From Bacteroidia bacterium (GTDB lineage Bacteria > Bacteroidota > Bacteroidia > Flavobacteriales > Flavobacteriaceae), in assembly GCA_030428705.1 (NCBI GenBank), contig JAUIDI010000002.1, positions 1-64,000 of the forward strand: a DNA stretch of 64,000 nucleotides. Reading direction: 5' to 3'. Shown here piece after piece: positions 16,884-25,020 of this stretch. A program made the translations under genes and the position numbers. Numbering within the stretch: position 1 is the first letter of the stretch; every line of letters starts with the position of its first letter. The notes under the pieces were generated by a model. That model had not been told where the DNA came from. It saw nothing but the letters and a program-made list of their open reading frames with translations, and ran no database searches.

Positions 16884-17849
16884 TCAACTATCGGGATCTA
16901 AATAATCAGGAGCACCGTCCCCATCACTATCAGGAAAAGTGATATTCCCTTCGGCATCGATTATTATTTCTTCCCTTGTCAAAATGGTATCTCCGTCGTC
17001 ATCGGTATCCAAGAAATTCGCTGCCCTTTGAAATCTATTGGCGTCCTCATAATCTTGATCCGTATTATCATTATACAAATAACCATCCCCATCAAGATCT
17101 TCCTCTATGGAAGGAATACCATCACCGTCATGATCGGTAGAATTCATCGCAAAAACATCCATTTTAAAAATCAAAGGACTATAGGCCGGTATAGTAGTCT
17201 GCGTGCTGTTGAAATAGCCCAAGCCAGATGGAAAAATAACCAGTCCAACACCATAGCCTTCCACATCAAAAGTACCATCGTCGTTAATTATAGGCGTTCC
17301 TCCCGTCAAAAAATTGGAGGCGCCTTCGGTGAATCCACGAGCTCCTTGCTGAGGCGCCTGTATACGCGCTAGATCAAACCAAACAGGAGAGTGAATAGCC
17401 CCATCAAAAACTTGACCGTTCAATAGGCTACCTTCATATCTCACATAAATGGAATCGGCCACGGATACCGTTTCTCCAATCCCATCCCTCGCGCTGAGAT
17501 AATAATAGGTATGTTGAACATCCTCTTCTCCGGCATCCAAGGCAAAATGGTTCGATGATCGCGTAACTATCTTAGATTGTACTTGATCGACCAACGGTAT
17601 TTTACCTGAATTATCCCCGGCAATTGTATCCAACTTGATACGGTAGTCAAAATTTGCAGGAGGGTTTTCAAAATCTTCGTAATTATAAAAGTGGGTCTGT
17701 AAATATAATCTGATTTCTGCTTCATTTTCAACAGCCACTTCCGAGAGCAGCCTAGGGGGCACTACCACAATATCAGAATCATCGTCATTTTTACAAGACC
17801 AAAGAAATCCCGTTATAATTATCAGAAGAAATATTCTAGTCATTCCCAT
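16884..17849 (-). CDS. FKBP-like peptidyl-prolyl isomerase lipoprotein with a calcium-binding tail
   Basis: 321 residues. The signal ends in the lipobox LWSC (Cys19), followed by KNDDDSD, which suggests surface export. The middle (about 130-235) looks like an FKBP-type domain: VRYEGSLLNGQVFDG, then a degenerate core and VEGYGVGLVIFPSGLGYF, YSPLIFKMDV. The last 85 residues are acidic with thrombospondin type 3-like loops: DHDGDGIPSIEED, DLDGDGYLYNDN, DTDDDGD and DSDGDGAPDYLDPDS. Such repeats bind calcium. Several active-site residues of true FKBPs cannot be confirmed by eye, so catalytic activity is uncertain. ATG 17843 is an alternative start. Confidence 0.82.
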   Translation of the reverse strand: MGMTRIFLLIIITGFLWSCKNDDDSDIVVVPPRLLSEVAVENEAEIRLYLQTHFYNYEDFENPPANFDYRIKLDTIAGDNSGKIPLVDQVQSKIVTRSSNHFALDAGEEDVQHTYYYLSARDGIGETVSVADSIYVRYEGSLLNGQVFDGAIHSPVWFDLARIQAPQQGARGFTEGASNFLTGGTPIINDDGTFDVEGYGVGLVIFPSGLGYFNSTQTTIPAYSPLIFKMDVFAMNSTDHDGDGIPSIEEDLDGDGYLYNDNTDQDYEDANRFQRAANFLDTDDDGDTILTREEIIIDAEGNITFPDSDGDGAPDYLDPDS

Positions 17850-17886
17850 CCATTTATTTTAAAGGCGGCAAGATACAATTTTCCCC

Positions 17887-17894
17887 TATTTTTG
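17887..17894 (+). promoter_or_regulatory. -7 element before the S4-domain gene
   Basis: TATTTTTG fits TAnnTTTG and lies 31 nt before ATG 17926. No clear TTG at the -33 distance. Confidence 0.45.
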
Positions 17895-17925
17895 TGGATG
17901 ACGTTAACAAAGATTTTTAATTGTC

Positions 17926-18297
17926 ATGCGTATAGACAAATACCTTTGGAGCACCCGTTATTTCAAAACCAGAAGTACGGCGACGGCCGCTTGTAAAAAA
18001 GGCCATGTAAAGGTCAACGGGCATTTGGTGAAACCATCAAGGGAGGTATATCCGCAGGATATGGTTTCGGTACGTAAAAACCAGATCAATTACGAACTCA
18101 AGATATTGGACATTCCCAAAAGTAGGGTCGGTGCCAAATTGGTCGATATTTACCGTAAAGACACAACTCCGCCCAGTGCCTTTGAACAAAAGGAGCTGCT
18201 TCAACATGCCAAGGACTATTATCGTAAAAAGGGTATGGGAAGGCCTACCAAAAAGGATCGTCGTGAAATCGATTATTATTTAAACGAAGAAGAATGA
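17926..18297 (+). CDS. S4-domain RNA-binding protein, Hsp15-like
   Basis: 123 residues. The S4 fold occupies about residues 1-65: MRIDKYLWSTRYFKTRSTAT, then KKGHVKVNGHLVKPSREV and DMVSV. The C-terminal extension is basic (KDYYRKKGMGRPTKKDRR). This matches Hsp15 (HslR), which binds stalled 50S subunits carrying tRNA and helps recycle them. Cytoplasmic. It has its own -7 element and is followed 53 nt later by an independent promoter for the phosphoribosyltransferase gene. Confidence 0.9.
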   Translation: MRIDKYLWSTRYFKTRSTATAACKKGHVKVNGHLVKPSREVYPQDMVSVRKNQINYELKILDIPKSRVGAKLVDIYRKDTTPPSAFEQKELLQHAKDYYRKKGMGRPTKKDRREIDYYLNEEE

Positions 18298-18325
18298 ATC
18301 GTAACTAGAATAGAAATTCGTTTTC

Positions 18326-18333
18326 TATCTTTG
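18326..18333 (+). promoter_or_regulatory. -7 element of the phosphoribosyltransferase gene
   Basis: TATCTTTG, matching TAnnTTTG, 17 nt before ATG 18351. Confidence 0.5.
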
Positions 18334-18350
18334 AAATTATTCAGGGAGTT

Positions 18351-18848
18351 ATGCAAAACAAGATATTGACCCACCAACAGATCCAGCACAAAATCAGGCG
18401 AATCGCCTATCAAATCTATGAGGCCAATGTTGAGGAAAAAGAAATCATCATTGCCGGAATCGTTGGGGGCGGATTGCTTTTCGCAAAAAAGATTCAAAAG
18501 GTACTTAAAGAAATAACGGACGCAGAGGTACTATTGTGCGAGGTAAGTATGGATAAACAGAACCCTGTCGAGAGTGGAGTAAAAACTTCAATCAACGAGA
18601 AGGACTATAAAAACAAATCAATAGTATTGGTAGACGATGTATTGAATTCTGGTACTACATTAATCTACGGTGTCCATCACTTTTTGAAGGTACCTTTGAA
18701 GCAGTTAAAAACTGCCGTTCTGGTCAATCGAAATCACAAAAAATATCCCGTAAAAGCGGACTATAAAGGAATTTCGCTATCCACTTCTTTACAGGAACAT
18801 GTTCATGTAAAGTTCCAGGCAAAGAATGATGTGGTTTTTCTAGACTAA
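18351..18848 (+). CDS. Type I phosphoribosyltransferase, PyrR-like
   Basis: 165 residues. The PRPP-binding loop IVLVDDVLNSGTTL is the type I phosphoribosyltransferase signature, and IIAGIVGGGLLFAKKI supplies the loop for pyrophosphate. Length and layout resemble PyrR/uracil phosphoribosyltransferase-like proteins, but a regulatory role in pyrimidine synthesis cannot be claimed: no pyr genes or attenuators are near. It converges on aroK with a 9-bp overlap of the two 3' ends (18840-18848). Confidence 0.85.
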   Translation: MQNKILTHQQIQHKIRRIAYQIYEANVEEKEIIIAGIVGGGLLFAKKIQKVLKEITDAEVLLCEVSMDKQNPVESGVKTSINEKDYKNKSIVLVDDVLNSGTTLIYGVHHFLKVPLKQLKTAVLVNRNHKKYPVKADYKGISLSTSLQEHVHVKFQAKNDVVFLD

Positions 18849-19355
18849 TAGCCCCTTGATTTCATTACTTATCTTTTGAGAAGTCTTATTGTCGCAATAT
18901 ATGGTATGATGTGACTTTTCGTAGAAAAGTCCCCTTTCAAACAAGTGCTTTCCAATAAAATTAGGTAAATCGGTATCGGCAATATTTTTAATCAGCGGAC
19001 GATGCTCTTTCTGCTTAGAAAGTCTTTTCGTCAATTCTTTTATAGAGGCTTTTAGGTAAAAAACATTTTTGGTTCCTTCCAAAATCTCATCCACATTATC
19101 ACCATAGCAAGGTGTTCCACCACCTGTAGAAAGAACAAAGTTATCTTTGCCTGAAAGAAGTTGTCTTAAGTACTCGGTTTCTTTTTTCCGAAAATAAATT
19201 TCACCTTTAGAATCAAAAATTTCGGGTACCGAAAGCCCTTCACAGCTTTCAATATAGGCATCCAAGTCAAGAAAATCAATACCGATGTCCTTTGCCAAAG
19301 TCATACCGACCGTGGTCTTACCACTACCCATATAGCCTAATAAAACAATTCGCAT
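18840..19355 (-). CDS. aroK: Shikimate kinase
   Basis: 171 residues from ATG 19355 (MRIVLLGYMG); a TTG at 19373 would add six residues that the family lacks. Phosphorylates shikimate in the aromatic amino acid pathway. Walker A is GYMGSGKTTVG, the shikimate-binding DLDAYIE follows, then FRKKETEYLRQL, and STGGGTPC, the glycine-rich shikimate contact. The lid region has KEHRPLI. No other aro genes are adjacent. Confidence 0.94.
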   Translation of the reverse strand: MRIVLLGYMGSGKTTVGMTLAKDIGIDFLDLDAYIESCEGLSVPEIFDSKGEIYFRKKETEYLRQLLSGKDNFVLSTGGGTPCYGDNVDEILEGTKNVFYLKASIKELTKRLSKQKEHRPLIKNIADTDLPNFIGKHLFERGLFYEKSHHTIYCDNKTSQKISNEIKGLLV

Positions 19356-19429
19356 CAACTTATTTTTTTGCAAAAATCAGTTAATTACGAGTGAATTCAA
19401 AGAAAACCTAAAATTCTACCAAAATTGAC

Positions 19430-19459
19430 TTGTCAAATAAATTAATGACCTTATATTTG
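19430..19459 (+). promoter_or_regulatory. Promoter upstream of tRNA-Lys
   Basis: TTG at 19430-19432 and the exact consensus TATATTTG at 19452-19459 with a 19-bp spacer. It reads through a terminator-like hairpin into tRNA-Lys. Confidence 0.7.
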
Positions 19460-19460
19460 C

Positions 19461-19495
19461 AGCCGCTAAGGAAGAAACTTCCGAGGCTTTTTTTT
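19461..19495 (+). terminator. Terminator-like hairpin inside the tRNA-Lys leader
   Basis: AGCC (19461-19464) pairs with GGCT (19485-19488), and inside it GGAAG (19470-19474) pairs with CTTCC (19478-19482) around loop AAA. A run of eight T (19488-19495) follows directly. It lies only two bases past the -7 element, at or just after the expected transcription start, and 8 nt before the tRNA. It may be an attenuator, a processing signal, or chance. Confidence 0.4.
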
Positions 19496-19503
19496 AATTA
19501 CGC

Positions 19504-19579
19504 GACCTGGTAGCTCAGTTGGTAGAGCATCTCCCTTTTAAGGAGAGGGTCCTGGGTTCGAGCCCCAGCCAGGTCACCA
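19504..19579 (+). tRNA. tRNA-Lys (anticodon TTT)
   Basis: Acceptor GACCTGG (19504-19510) pairs with CCAGGTC (19569-19575); discriminator A at 19576 and an encoded CCA at 19577-19579. The D arm contains AGCTCAGTTGGTAGAGC. The anticodon stem TCTCC/GGAGA encloses the loop CTTTTAA with anticodon TTT. The T arm contains GGTTCGAGCC. All four arms are complete. Confidence 0.97.
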
Positions 19580-19597
19580 AAAAACTGTTGATTCAAC

Positions 19598-19633
19598 AAA
19601 ACCTTGCCAATGGTAACATTGGCAAGGTTTTTA
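19598..19633 (+). terminator. Intrinsic terminator after tRNA-Lys
   Basis: Stem AAACCTTGCCAATG/CATTGGCAAGGTTT (14 bp) with loop GTAA, followed by T-rich sequence. It ends the single-tRNA transcript. Confidence 0.9.
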
Positions 19634-19936
19634 GTTTTTTAGAACATCTACTTCGATTGATAAGACAGGATAAAATTTAACAAATGGCGAGTACAAGAAA
19701 CGGCCTTTATTAAGTGAACGTTCCAACGAATATTCTGGGTCAAAAGGCGCAATCCCCGTCCCGATCAGTAGAAAACAGAAAAGACATATTATCCCGTGGC
19801 ATGTTTCTCGAAAATTGAAAATAACGCGCCTCTTATAATTCCTACAAAATAAGACACCTCTTTTTATAACATTCCATTTTATATTTATGGTAAAAATAAA
19901 TTTTCATTTTTTTTTAAGAAACCTATTCCCTATATT

Positions 19937-19950
19937 CGGTAACGTTAACG
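19937..19950. promoter_or_regulatory. Operator 1 before susC (LacI-type palindrome)
   Basis: CGGTAACGTTAACG differs at one position from the perfect palindrome CGTTAACGTTAACG found before uxaC. It has a central CpG, the hallmark of LacI/PurR-family operators, and starts at the end of the candidate -7 element, so a bound repressor would cover the transcription start. Confidence 0.65.
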
Positions 19951-19957
19951 AAATTTT

Positions 19958-19971
19958 TGTGTACGTTAACG
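19958..19971. promoter_or_regulatory. Operator 2 before susC (weaker copy)
   Basis: TGTGTACGTTAACG matches the 14-bp palindrome at 11 of 14 positions, with the right half-site intact. Its centre is 21 bp, two helical turns, from operator 1, which allows cooperative binding on the same face of the helix. Confidence 0.5.
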
Positions 19972-20165
19972 ATAAGAAAAAGCAAAACATAGGAATAATC
20001 AAGTCATTGAAAGATGTTCATGAAAAAGAACCTATTCTGAAGTTTTTATTGAAAACAAATATGTAACCAAAATCTTATTAAATTATGAAACACTCCGCAA
20101 GAAACTATTAAAAAGTAACCTCGTACACGCACGCTTACAATAATCTAACTAAACAACAATATGAC

Positions 20166-23100
20166 ATGAAAAAATCACTTATTAAAAGAAAGCCACCTGG
20201 AATAAGGAGCTTTGTACTGCTCTTATTATGCTACATGGTAGGGCTTACTACAATTTACGGAAATACTTCTTTAATAACCGACCACAACCCATTTGAAGAA
20301 ATACAGTCAACGGTTACCGGTGTCGTAACCGACGAGAGCGGGACTCCCTTACCTGGAGCCAGCGTTTTGGTCAAAGGTACCACAACTGGTACCACTACCG
20401 ATTTCGATGGTAATTATACAATCAATGCCGATTCCAACAGTACCTTGGTGTTTCGATATATAGGGTATAGCAATCAGGAGGTTCCTGTGAACGGCAGATC
20501 TTCCATAAATATAAGTATGGTTGTCGATGCAAGTCAATTGGAAGAGGTGATCGTCGTCGGGTACGGTACGCAAAAAAAGGGTGAGGTAACCGGTTCCATT
20601 GAGACCGTAGACGCCGAGCAGTTGAGTATCGTTCAGGTGGCGAGCACCATCGATGCCATTAAGGGCCAGATTGCGGGTGTCGACGTACAATCTACAGGTG
20701 GTAGACCTGGGCAGACTCCTACAGTTAGAATAAGGGGTAGACGTTCTATTAGCGCATCGAACGACCCGCTTTATGTAGTCGATGGAATACCTTTAATAGA
20801 TGGCCCGAATTCAATGGCAGACATAAACCCTGATGACATAGCCTCCATGCAAGTCTTAAAAGATGCCGCGGCCACTGCGGTTTATGGGTCTAGAGGTGCC
20901 AACGGTGTAATTTTGGTCTCGACCAATCGAGGTAGGGTCGGTAAAACAAAAGTAACCTATAGTAGCCGTTATGGTGTTACCTCTGCAACTCGTTTGGTCG
21001 ATATGATGAATGGTGAAGAGTTCGCAGCCTTAAAAAGGGAATCGAGACGAATTGGGTGGAATGGCACAATTCCCGCAGATACCGAAGTTTTCCTAGATCC
21101 CGTTGAATTGGAATCACTTTCCTTGGGGAGGTCTACAAACTGGTTAGACGAGGTACTTAGCAATGGATGGCAGACCAACCATCAAATAGGAGTCAGCGGA
21201 GGGTCTGAAAATACGACCTTCAGCACTTCTATAGGTTATTTCAAAGAGCAAGGCATTATCAGCAACCAAGATTTCGAACGATTCTCGGGACGTGTCAATG
21301 TGGATCATCAAATCAACGATATATTTAAGGTAGGTGCTTCTTTCTTGGTGGCCAAGACCGAACAAAACTGGGGATCAAATGCAACCATGGGTGAAGCCCT
21401 GGCCAATAATCCCCTGGGTGTGCCATACGATGATGAGGGTGAGCTAAAGTTTTTACCGACCAATGATGGTATCCGTACCAATCCGTTAAGTGAATTGGTG
21501 GAGGGTGCCTATATCGATGAACGCACGCAGACCCGTATTTTTGCCCCGGTTTATTTGGATATTAATATCATGGAAGGTTTGAAATGGACGACTACTTTCG
21601 GACCTGATATTCGTCTAGGTAGACGAGGAACCTTTTCTGGAAGTTTCACTAACACAAACCGTGGAGGCCCAGGAAGGGCTGGGGTTATCAATGATATCGA
21701 TTTCGGTTATACCCTCGAAAATCTATTGACCTATAATAAGGCCTTGACCGATCGGCATAATTTAAAAGTTACGTTGCTCCAAAGTATTCAAAAGTCAAGA
21801 TTTGAAAGATATCAAACCGATGTTACCGGTATACCCTATGAATCACAGGCGTTCTATAATCTGGGGTCAGCAACAAATGGTAGTGTGGCCTCGTCGTTTT
21901 TGACACAATGGGCCCTGGCTTCCTTTATGGGAAGGGTCAATTATGATTTTGACGGGAAATATCTATTTCAAGCCTCGTTACGAGCTGATGGCTCTTCAAG
22001 ATTGGCTCCTGGCAATCAATGGAAATACTTTCCCGGAATCTCGGCCGGTTGGAGAATGGACCAAGAAGACTTTTTGGCCGACACCGCGGTTTCCGAAATG
22101 AAATTAAGGGCATCCTACGGCGAAGTCGGTAACACTTCGGTACTTCCTTATCAAACAGCGGGTAGGCTTACCAATACGGTTTATGCGTTTGGCGAAACGT
22201 CGGCATTGGGTTTCGGGCTTAACGAAATACCGAATGAAGACTTGACTTGGGAAGTTTCAAAAACCTTGGACATCGGTCTTGATTACGGTTTCTTCAACAA
22301 TCGTCTGGTGGGTTCTTTTGATTGGTTTAGGACAAATACGGTAGATCTTTTGTTGGAGAGAAGTTTGCCTTCAACCTCGGGATATCAAAATGTCCTTCAG
22401 AATGTCGGGGCCACAAGAACAACAGGTTTTGAATTTTCGATAAGTGGAGGTATCATCGACAACGATGTCAACGGATTCAATTGGGATGTCGATTTGAACG
22501 TTTCTACATATAATGAGGAAATAACCGAGTTGGCATTAAAAGATGCCAATGGAAATCCTTTGGATGACGTAGGTAATGGCTGGTTCATCGGTCAACCTAT
22601 CCAAGTTTTCTATGACTACGAAAAAATCGGTATCTGGCAGGCCAACGAAGAGGCCGCCGCCTTAGCAGCTGACAACAAAGTGCCTGGTGAAATCAAGCTC
22701 AACGATTTGAACGGCGATGGGGTCATCACTCCCGATGACCGTAAAGTACTTGGTAACGGAGTGCCCGATTTCTATGGAGGTTTTAATAATAAATTCTCGT
22801 ATAAAGGTTTCGATCTAGGAATTTTCTTTGTGTACAGACAAGGTCATATGGTCCAATCAAACTTCCATGCGGGCAACAACTCGCTATTTGGGCGATATAA
22901 TAACTTAGATGTTGATTATTGGACCATCGACAACCCCACTAATGCCTATCCACGGCCTAACGAGAATCAAGAAAGCCCAAGAGATGGCTCCACGCTACGT
23001 TATTTTGACGGCAGTTTTATCAAGCTTCGAAATATATCGTTGGGGTACAACCTTCCGGCTTCGATTGTTGACAAATTGGGTATGGAAAAACTGCGCCTGT

Positions 23101-23240
23101 CAATTTCAGGGCAGAATTTATGGTTTATCAGCGATTATGACACATTCGATCCTGAGGTTTCAGAGGACGATACCGACTTGAATAGTGGGGTGGTGCCAAG
23201 TACGAAACAGTGGTCATTATCATTGAACGCCACTTTTTAA
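20166..23240 (+). CDS. SusC/RagA-type TonB-dependent outer membrane transporter
   Basis: 1024 residues. After a signal peptide there is a carboxypeptidase-regulatory-like domain (VTGVVTDESGTPLPGASVLV, GTTTDFDGNYTI), the linker EEVIVVGYGTQKK typical of this family, a plug domain (IRGRRSISASNDPLYVVDGI, then DAAATAVYGSRGANGVILV), and a long beta-barrel ending in LSLNATF with a C-terminal phenylalanine. It imports oligosaccharides across the outer membrane using TonB energy, with SusD as the lid. ATG 20166 is the only sensible start. It forms an operon with susD (38 nt gap) and is preceded by LacI-type operators, so substrate induction is likely. Confidence 0.95.
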   Translation: MKKSLIKRKPPGIRSFVLLLLCYMVGLTTIYGNTSLITDHNPFEEIQSTVTGVVTDESGTPLPGASVLVKGTTTGTTTDFDGNYTINADSNSTLVFRYIGYSNQEVPVNGRSSINISMVVDASQLEEVIVVGYGTQKKGEVTGSIETVDAEQLSIVQVASTIDAIKGQIAGVDVQSTGGRPGQTPTVRIRGRRSISASNDPLYVVDGIPLIDGPNSMADINPDDIASMQVLKDAAATAVYGSRGANGVILVSTNRGRVGKTKVTYSSRYGVTSATRLVDMMNGEEFAALKRESRRIGWNGTIPADTEVFLDPVELESLSLGRSTNWLDEVLSNGWQTNHQIGVSGGSENTTFSTSIGYFKEQGIISNQDFERFSGRVNVDHQINDIFKVGASFLVAKTEQNWGSNATMGEALANNPLGVPYDDEGELKFLPTNDGIRTNPLSELVEGAYIDERTQTRIFAPVYLDINIMEGLKWTTTFGPDIRLGRRGTFSGSFTNTNRGGPGRAGVINDIDFGYTLENLLTYNKALTDRHNLKVTLLQSIQKSRFERYQTDVTGIPYESQAFYNLGSATNGSVASSFLTQWALASFMGRVNYDFDGKYLFQASLRADGSSRLAPGNQWKYFPGISAGWRMDQEDFLADTAVSEMKLRASYGEVGNTSVLPYQTAGRLTNTVYAFGETSALGFGLNEIPNEDLTWEVSKTLDIGLDYGFFNNRLVGSFDWFRTNTVDLLLERSLPSTSGYQNVLQNVGATRTTGFEFSISGGIIDNDVNGFNWDVDLNVSTYNEEITELALKDANGNPLDDVGNGWFIGQPIQVFYDYEKIGIWQANEEAAALAADNKVPGEIKLNDLNGDGVITPDDRKVLGNGVPDFYGGFNNKFSYKGFDLGIFFVYRQGHMVQSNFHAGNNSLFGRYNNLDVDYWTIDNPTNAYPRPNENQESPRDGSTLRYFDGSFIKLRNISLGYNLPASIVDKLGMEKLRLSISGQNLWFISDYDTFDPEVSEDDTDLNSGVVPSTKQWSLSLNATF

Positions 23241-23278
23241 GAAAAAATTGTTAGTTTAAATAGTATAATTTAAATATT

Positions 23279-24937
23279 ATGAACAGAAAAATTTATGTAA
23301 CCTTAGTTTTAGCACTGGCTTTTAGTACAAAGTCATGTGATAAATATATAGAAGAAGAGCTGATAACCGATGTTTCGGCAGCCTCATATTATACGACTGA
23401 AGGTGGTCTTGAAGATGGGGTTAGGGCAACATATGCAACTTTTAAGCCTTTTTACGGCCAGGAAATGGGGGCCGCTATGACCACCTTTGGAACCGACATT
23501 TGGACCAATGGTGCCGATGGAGGGCACAAATTTTTTAACTTTTATGATGGTCAGTTGAATGGAGCATCTAGTTATGTGACGGCCACTTGGGATCTTTGGT
23601 ACCAAGGTATCAACCAGGCCAATGGTGTAATCAACCGTTCTGCAGATGTTGACATGGATGAAGCCCAAAAAACCTTACGTGTTGCCGAAGTAAGGTTCTT
23701 AAGAGCGTTCTTCTATTTTAACATTGTGACCACTTATGGTGATGCACATTTGTCACTGGAGGAGACCGAAGGGGTCGAGGTCGAGGCGAATAAAACATCG
23801 CAATCCGAAATTTACGCTCAAGCCATTGTACCGGATCTAGAATTTGCCATCGCTAATCTACCCGATACGCAAGATGATTATGGTAGGGCGACCAAACCTG
23901 CGGCCGAATTCTTGTTGGGCAAGGCCTTATTGACCAGAAGTTATTCCTCTTTCGCAGATGGTTCGGATGCCTCAAGGGCTGAAACCCTGTTCGGCAACGT
24001 CATCAACAATTACGGTTTTGAGCTGTTGGACAATTTTGCCGATCTCTGGGATATTACTAATCAGGAGAACAGTGAGATGGTTTTTGTAATACCTAATTCC
24101 AAAGCACAGGTCGATAGCGATGTGGATCCTTTTGGCCATCGTTGGCATCTTTATTTTCTGCACGAATACGATGTGCGTCGTGGTATGACGAGGGACATTG
24201 CGAACGGCCGTCCTTGGAAAAGACACCGACCAACAGATTTTATGTTGACCCTTTGGGATAGAACCATTGATACGCGATATGATGCTTCCTTCAAGCACGT
24301 TTGGTATGCCAATAAAGAAGAACCTGCCACCGAAGCTGTAGGCGATGAACCCGCAAGGGCGGCCATTGCCATTGGCGATACCGCAATTTACATCCCTGGC
24401 CCAGGCAAGGATATCGATTGGCCGCAATCACGTCAAGATGCGGTTCCTTATTTGGTCTATAGCAATGATGAATACAATGAAAGACTGTTCCCATCAATGA
24501 ATAAATGGATCGACGCGACCAGACCTGACAGGCAAAAGGTCAATGGGCAACGCGATTTTATATTGATGCGTTTGGGCGATGCCTACCTGCTGAGGGCCGA
24601 GGCTAGACTGGCACAAAACAATCCGACCGGTGCAGCGGCCGATATCAATGTCATAAGAATGCGCGCCGCGGTACCTGGGCAAGAGGCAGCCTCTCAAATT
24701 ACACCGGCGGACGTTGACCTCGATTTTCTACTTGATGAAAGAGCAAGAGAGTTGGTAGGTGAAGGTCACAGATGGTGGGATCTTGTGCGCACGGGCACCT
24801 TGGTGGATCGTGTTAGGGCATATAACCCGCAAGGTGCACCCAACATTCAAGATTACCATACAGTAAGACCAATACCCCAAAATCAAATTGACAGAACCTT
24901 AGGGGGTTACCCTCAAAACCCAGGCTACCCACAGTAA
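23279..24937 (+). CDS. SusD/RagB-type surface glycan-binding lipoprotein
   Basis: 552 residues. The signal peptide ends in a Cys (KSC, then DKYIEEELIT), so it is lipidated and exposed on the cell surface. The SusD N-terminal region has AASYYTTEGGLEDGVRATY, and the helical body contains the tetratricopeptide-like NGVINR, RVAEVRFLRAFFYF and AEFLLGKALLTRSY; the C-terminal part ends with LRAEARLAQNNP, LDERARELVGEGHRWWDLVR and RPIPQNQI. It captures glycan and closes over the SusC barrel. Second gene of the operon, followed by an intrinsic terminator. Confidence 0.95.
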   Translation: MNRKIYVTLVLALAFSTKSCDKYIEEELITDVSAASYYTTEGGLEDGVRATYATFKPFYGQEMGAAMTTFGTDIWTNGADGGHKFFNFYDGQLNGASSYVTATWDLWYQGINQANGVINRSADVDMDEAQKTLRVAEVRFLRAFFYFNIVTTYGDAHLSLEETEGVEVEANKTSQSEIYAQAIVPDLEFAIANLPDTQDDYGRATKPAAEFLLGKALLTRSYSSFADGSDASRAETLFGNVINNYGFELLDNFADLWDITNQENSEMVFVIPNSKAQVDSDVDPFGHRWHLYFLHEYDVRRGMTRDIANGRPWKRHRPTDFMLTLWDRTIDTRYDASFKHVWYANKEEPATEAVGDEPARAAIAIGDTAIYIPGPGKDIDWPQSRQDAVPYLVYSNDEYNERLFPSMNKWIDATRPDRQKVNGQRDFILMRLGDAYLLRAEARLAQNNPTGAAADINVIRMRAAVPGQEAASQITPADVDLDFLLDERARELVGEGHRWWDLVRTGTLVDRVRAYNPQGAPNIQDYHTVRPIPQNQIDRTLGGYPQNPGYPQ

Positions 24938-24973
24938 TAGTTTAAGTTAATTGTTTGAGTTAGTTTTTTGATT

Positions 24974-25009
24974 AACCTCCCATTGTATTTTTATATGGGG
25001 GGTTTTTTT
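24974..25009 (+). terminator. Intrinsic terminator after susD
   Basis: Stem AACCTCCCAT/ATGGGGGGTT (one G-T wobble) around an 11-nt loop, followed by a T-run. It lies between susD and the oppositely oriented LacI-type gene. Confidence 0.85.
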
Positions 25010-25020
25010 ATCATAATCTT

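Larger units (their letters stand above)
19634..20165 (+). promoter_or_regulatory. Control region of the susC-susD genes
   Basis: No gene is seen in these 530 bases. It is A/T-rich and holds a near-consensus -7 element TATATTCG (19931-19938), two LacI-type operator candidates just downstream, and an untranslated leader of about 220 nt before the susC ATG. No riboswitch was recognised in the long leader. Confidence 0.5.

Noticed and set aside
17901-17910. ACGTTAAC-like sequence before the S4-domain gene
   Set aside because: Lacks the second half-site of the LacI-type palindrome, and the gene has no link to the glycan locus.
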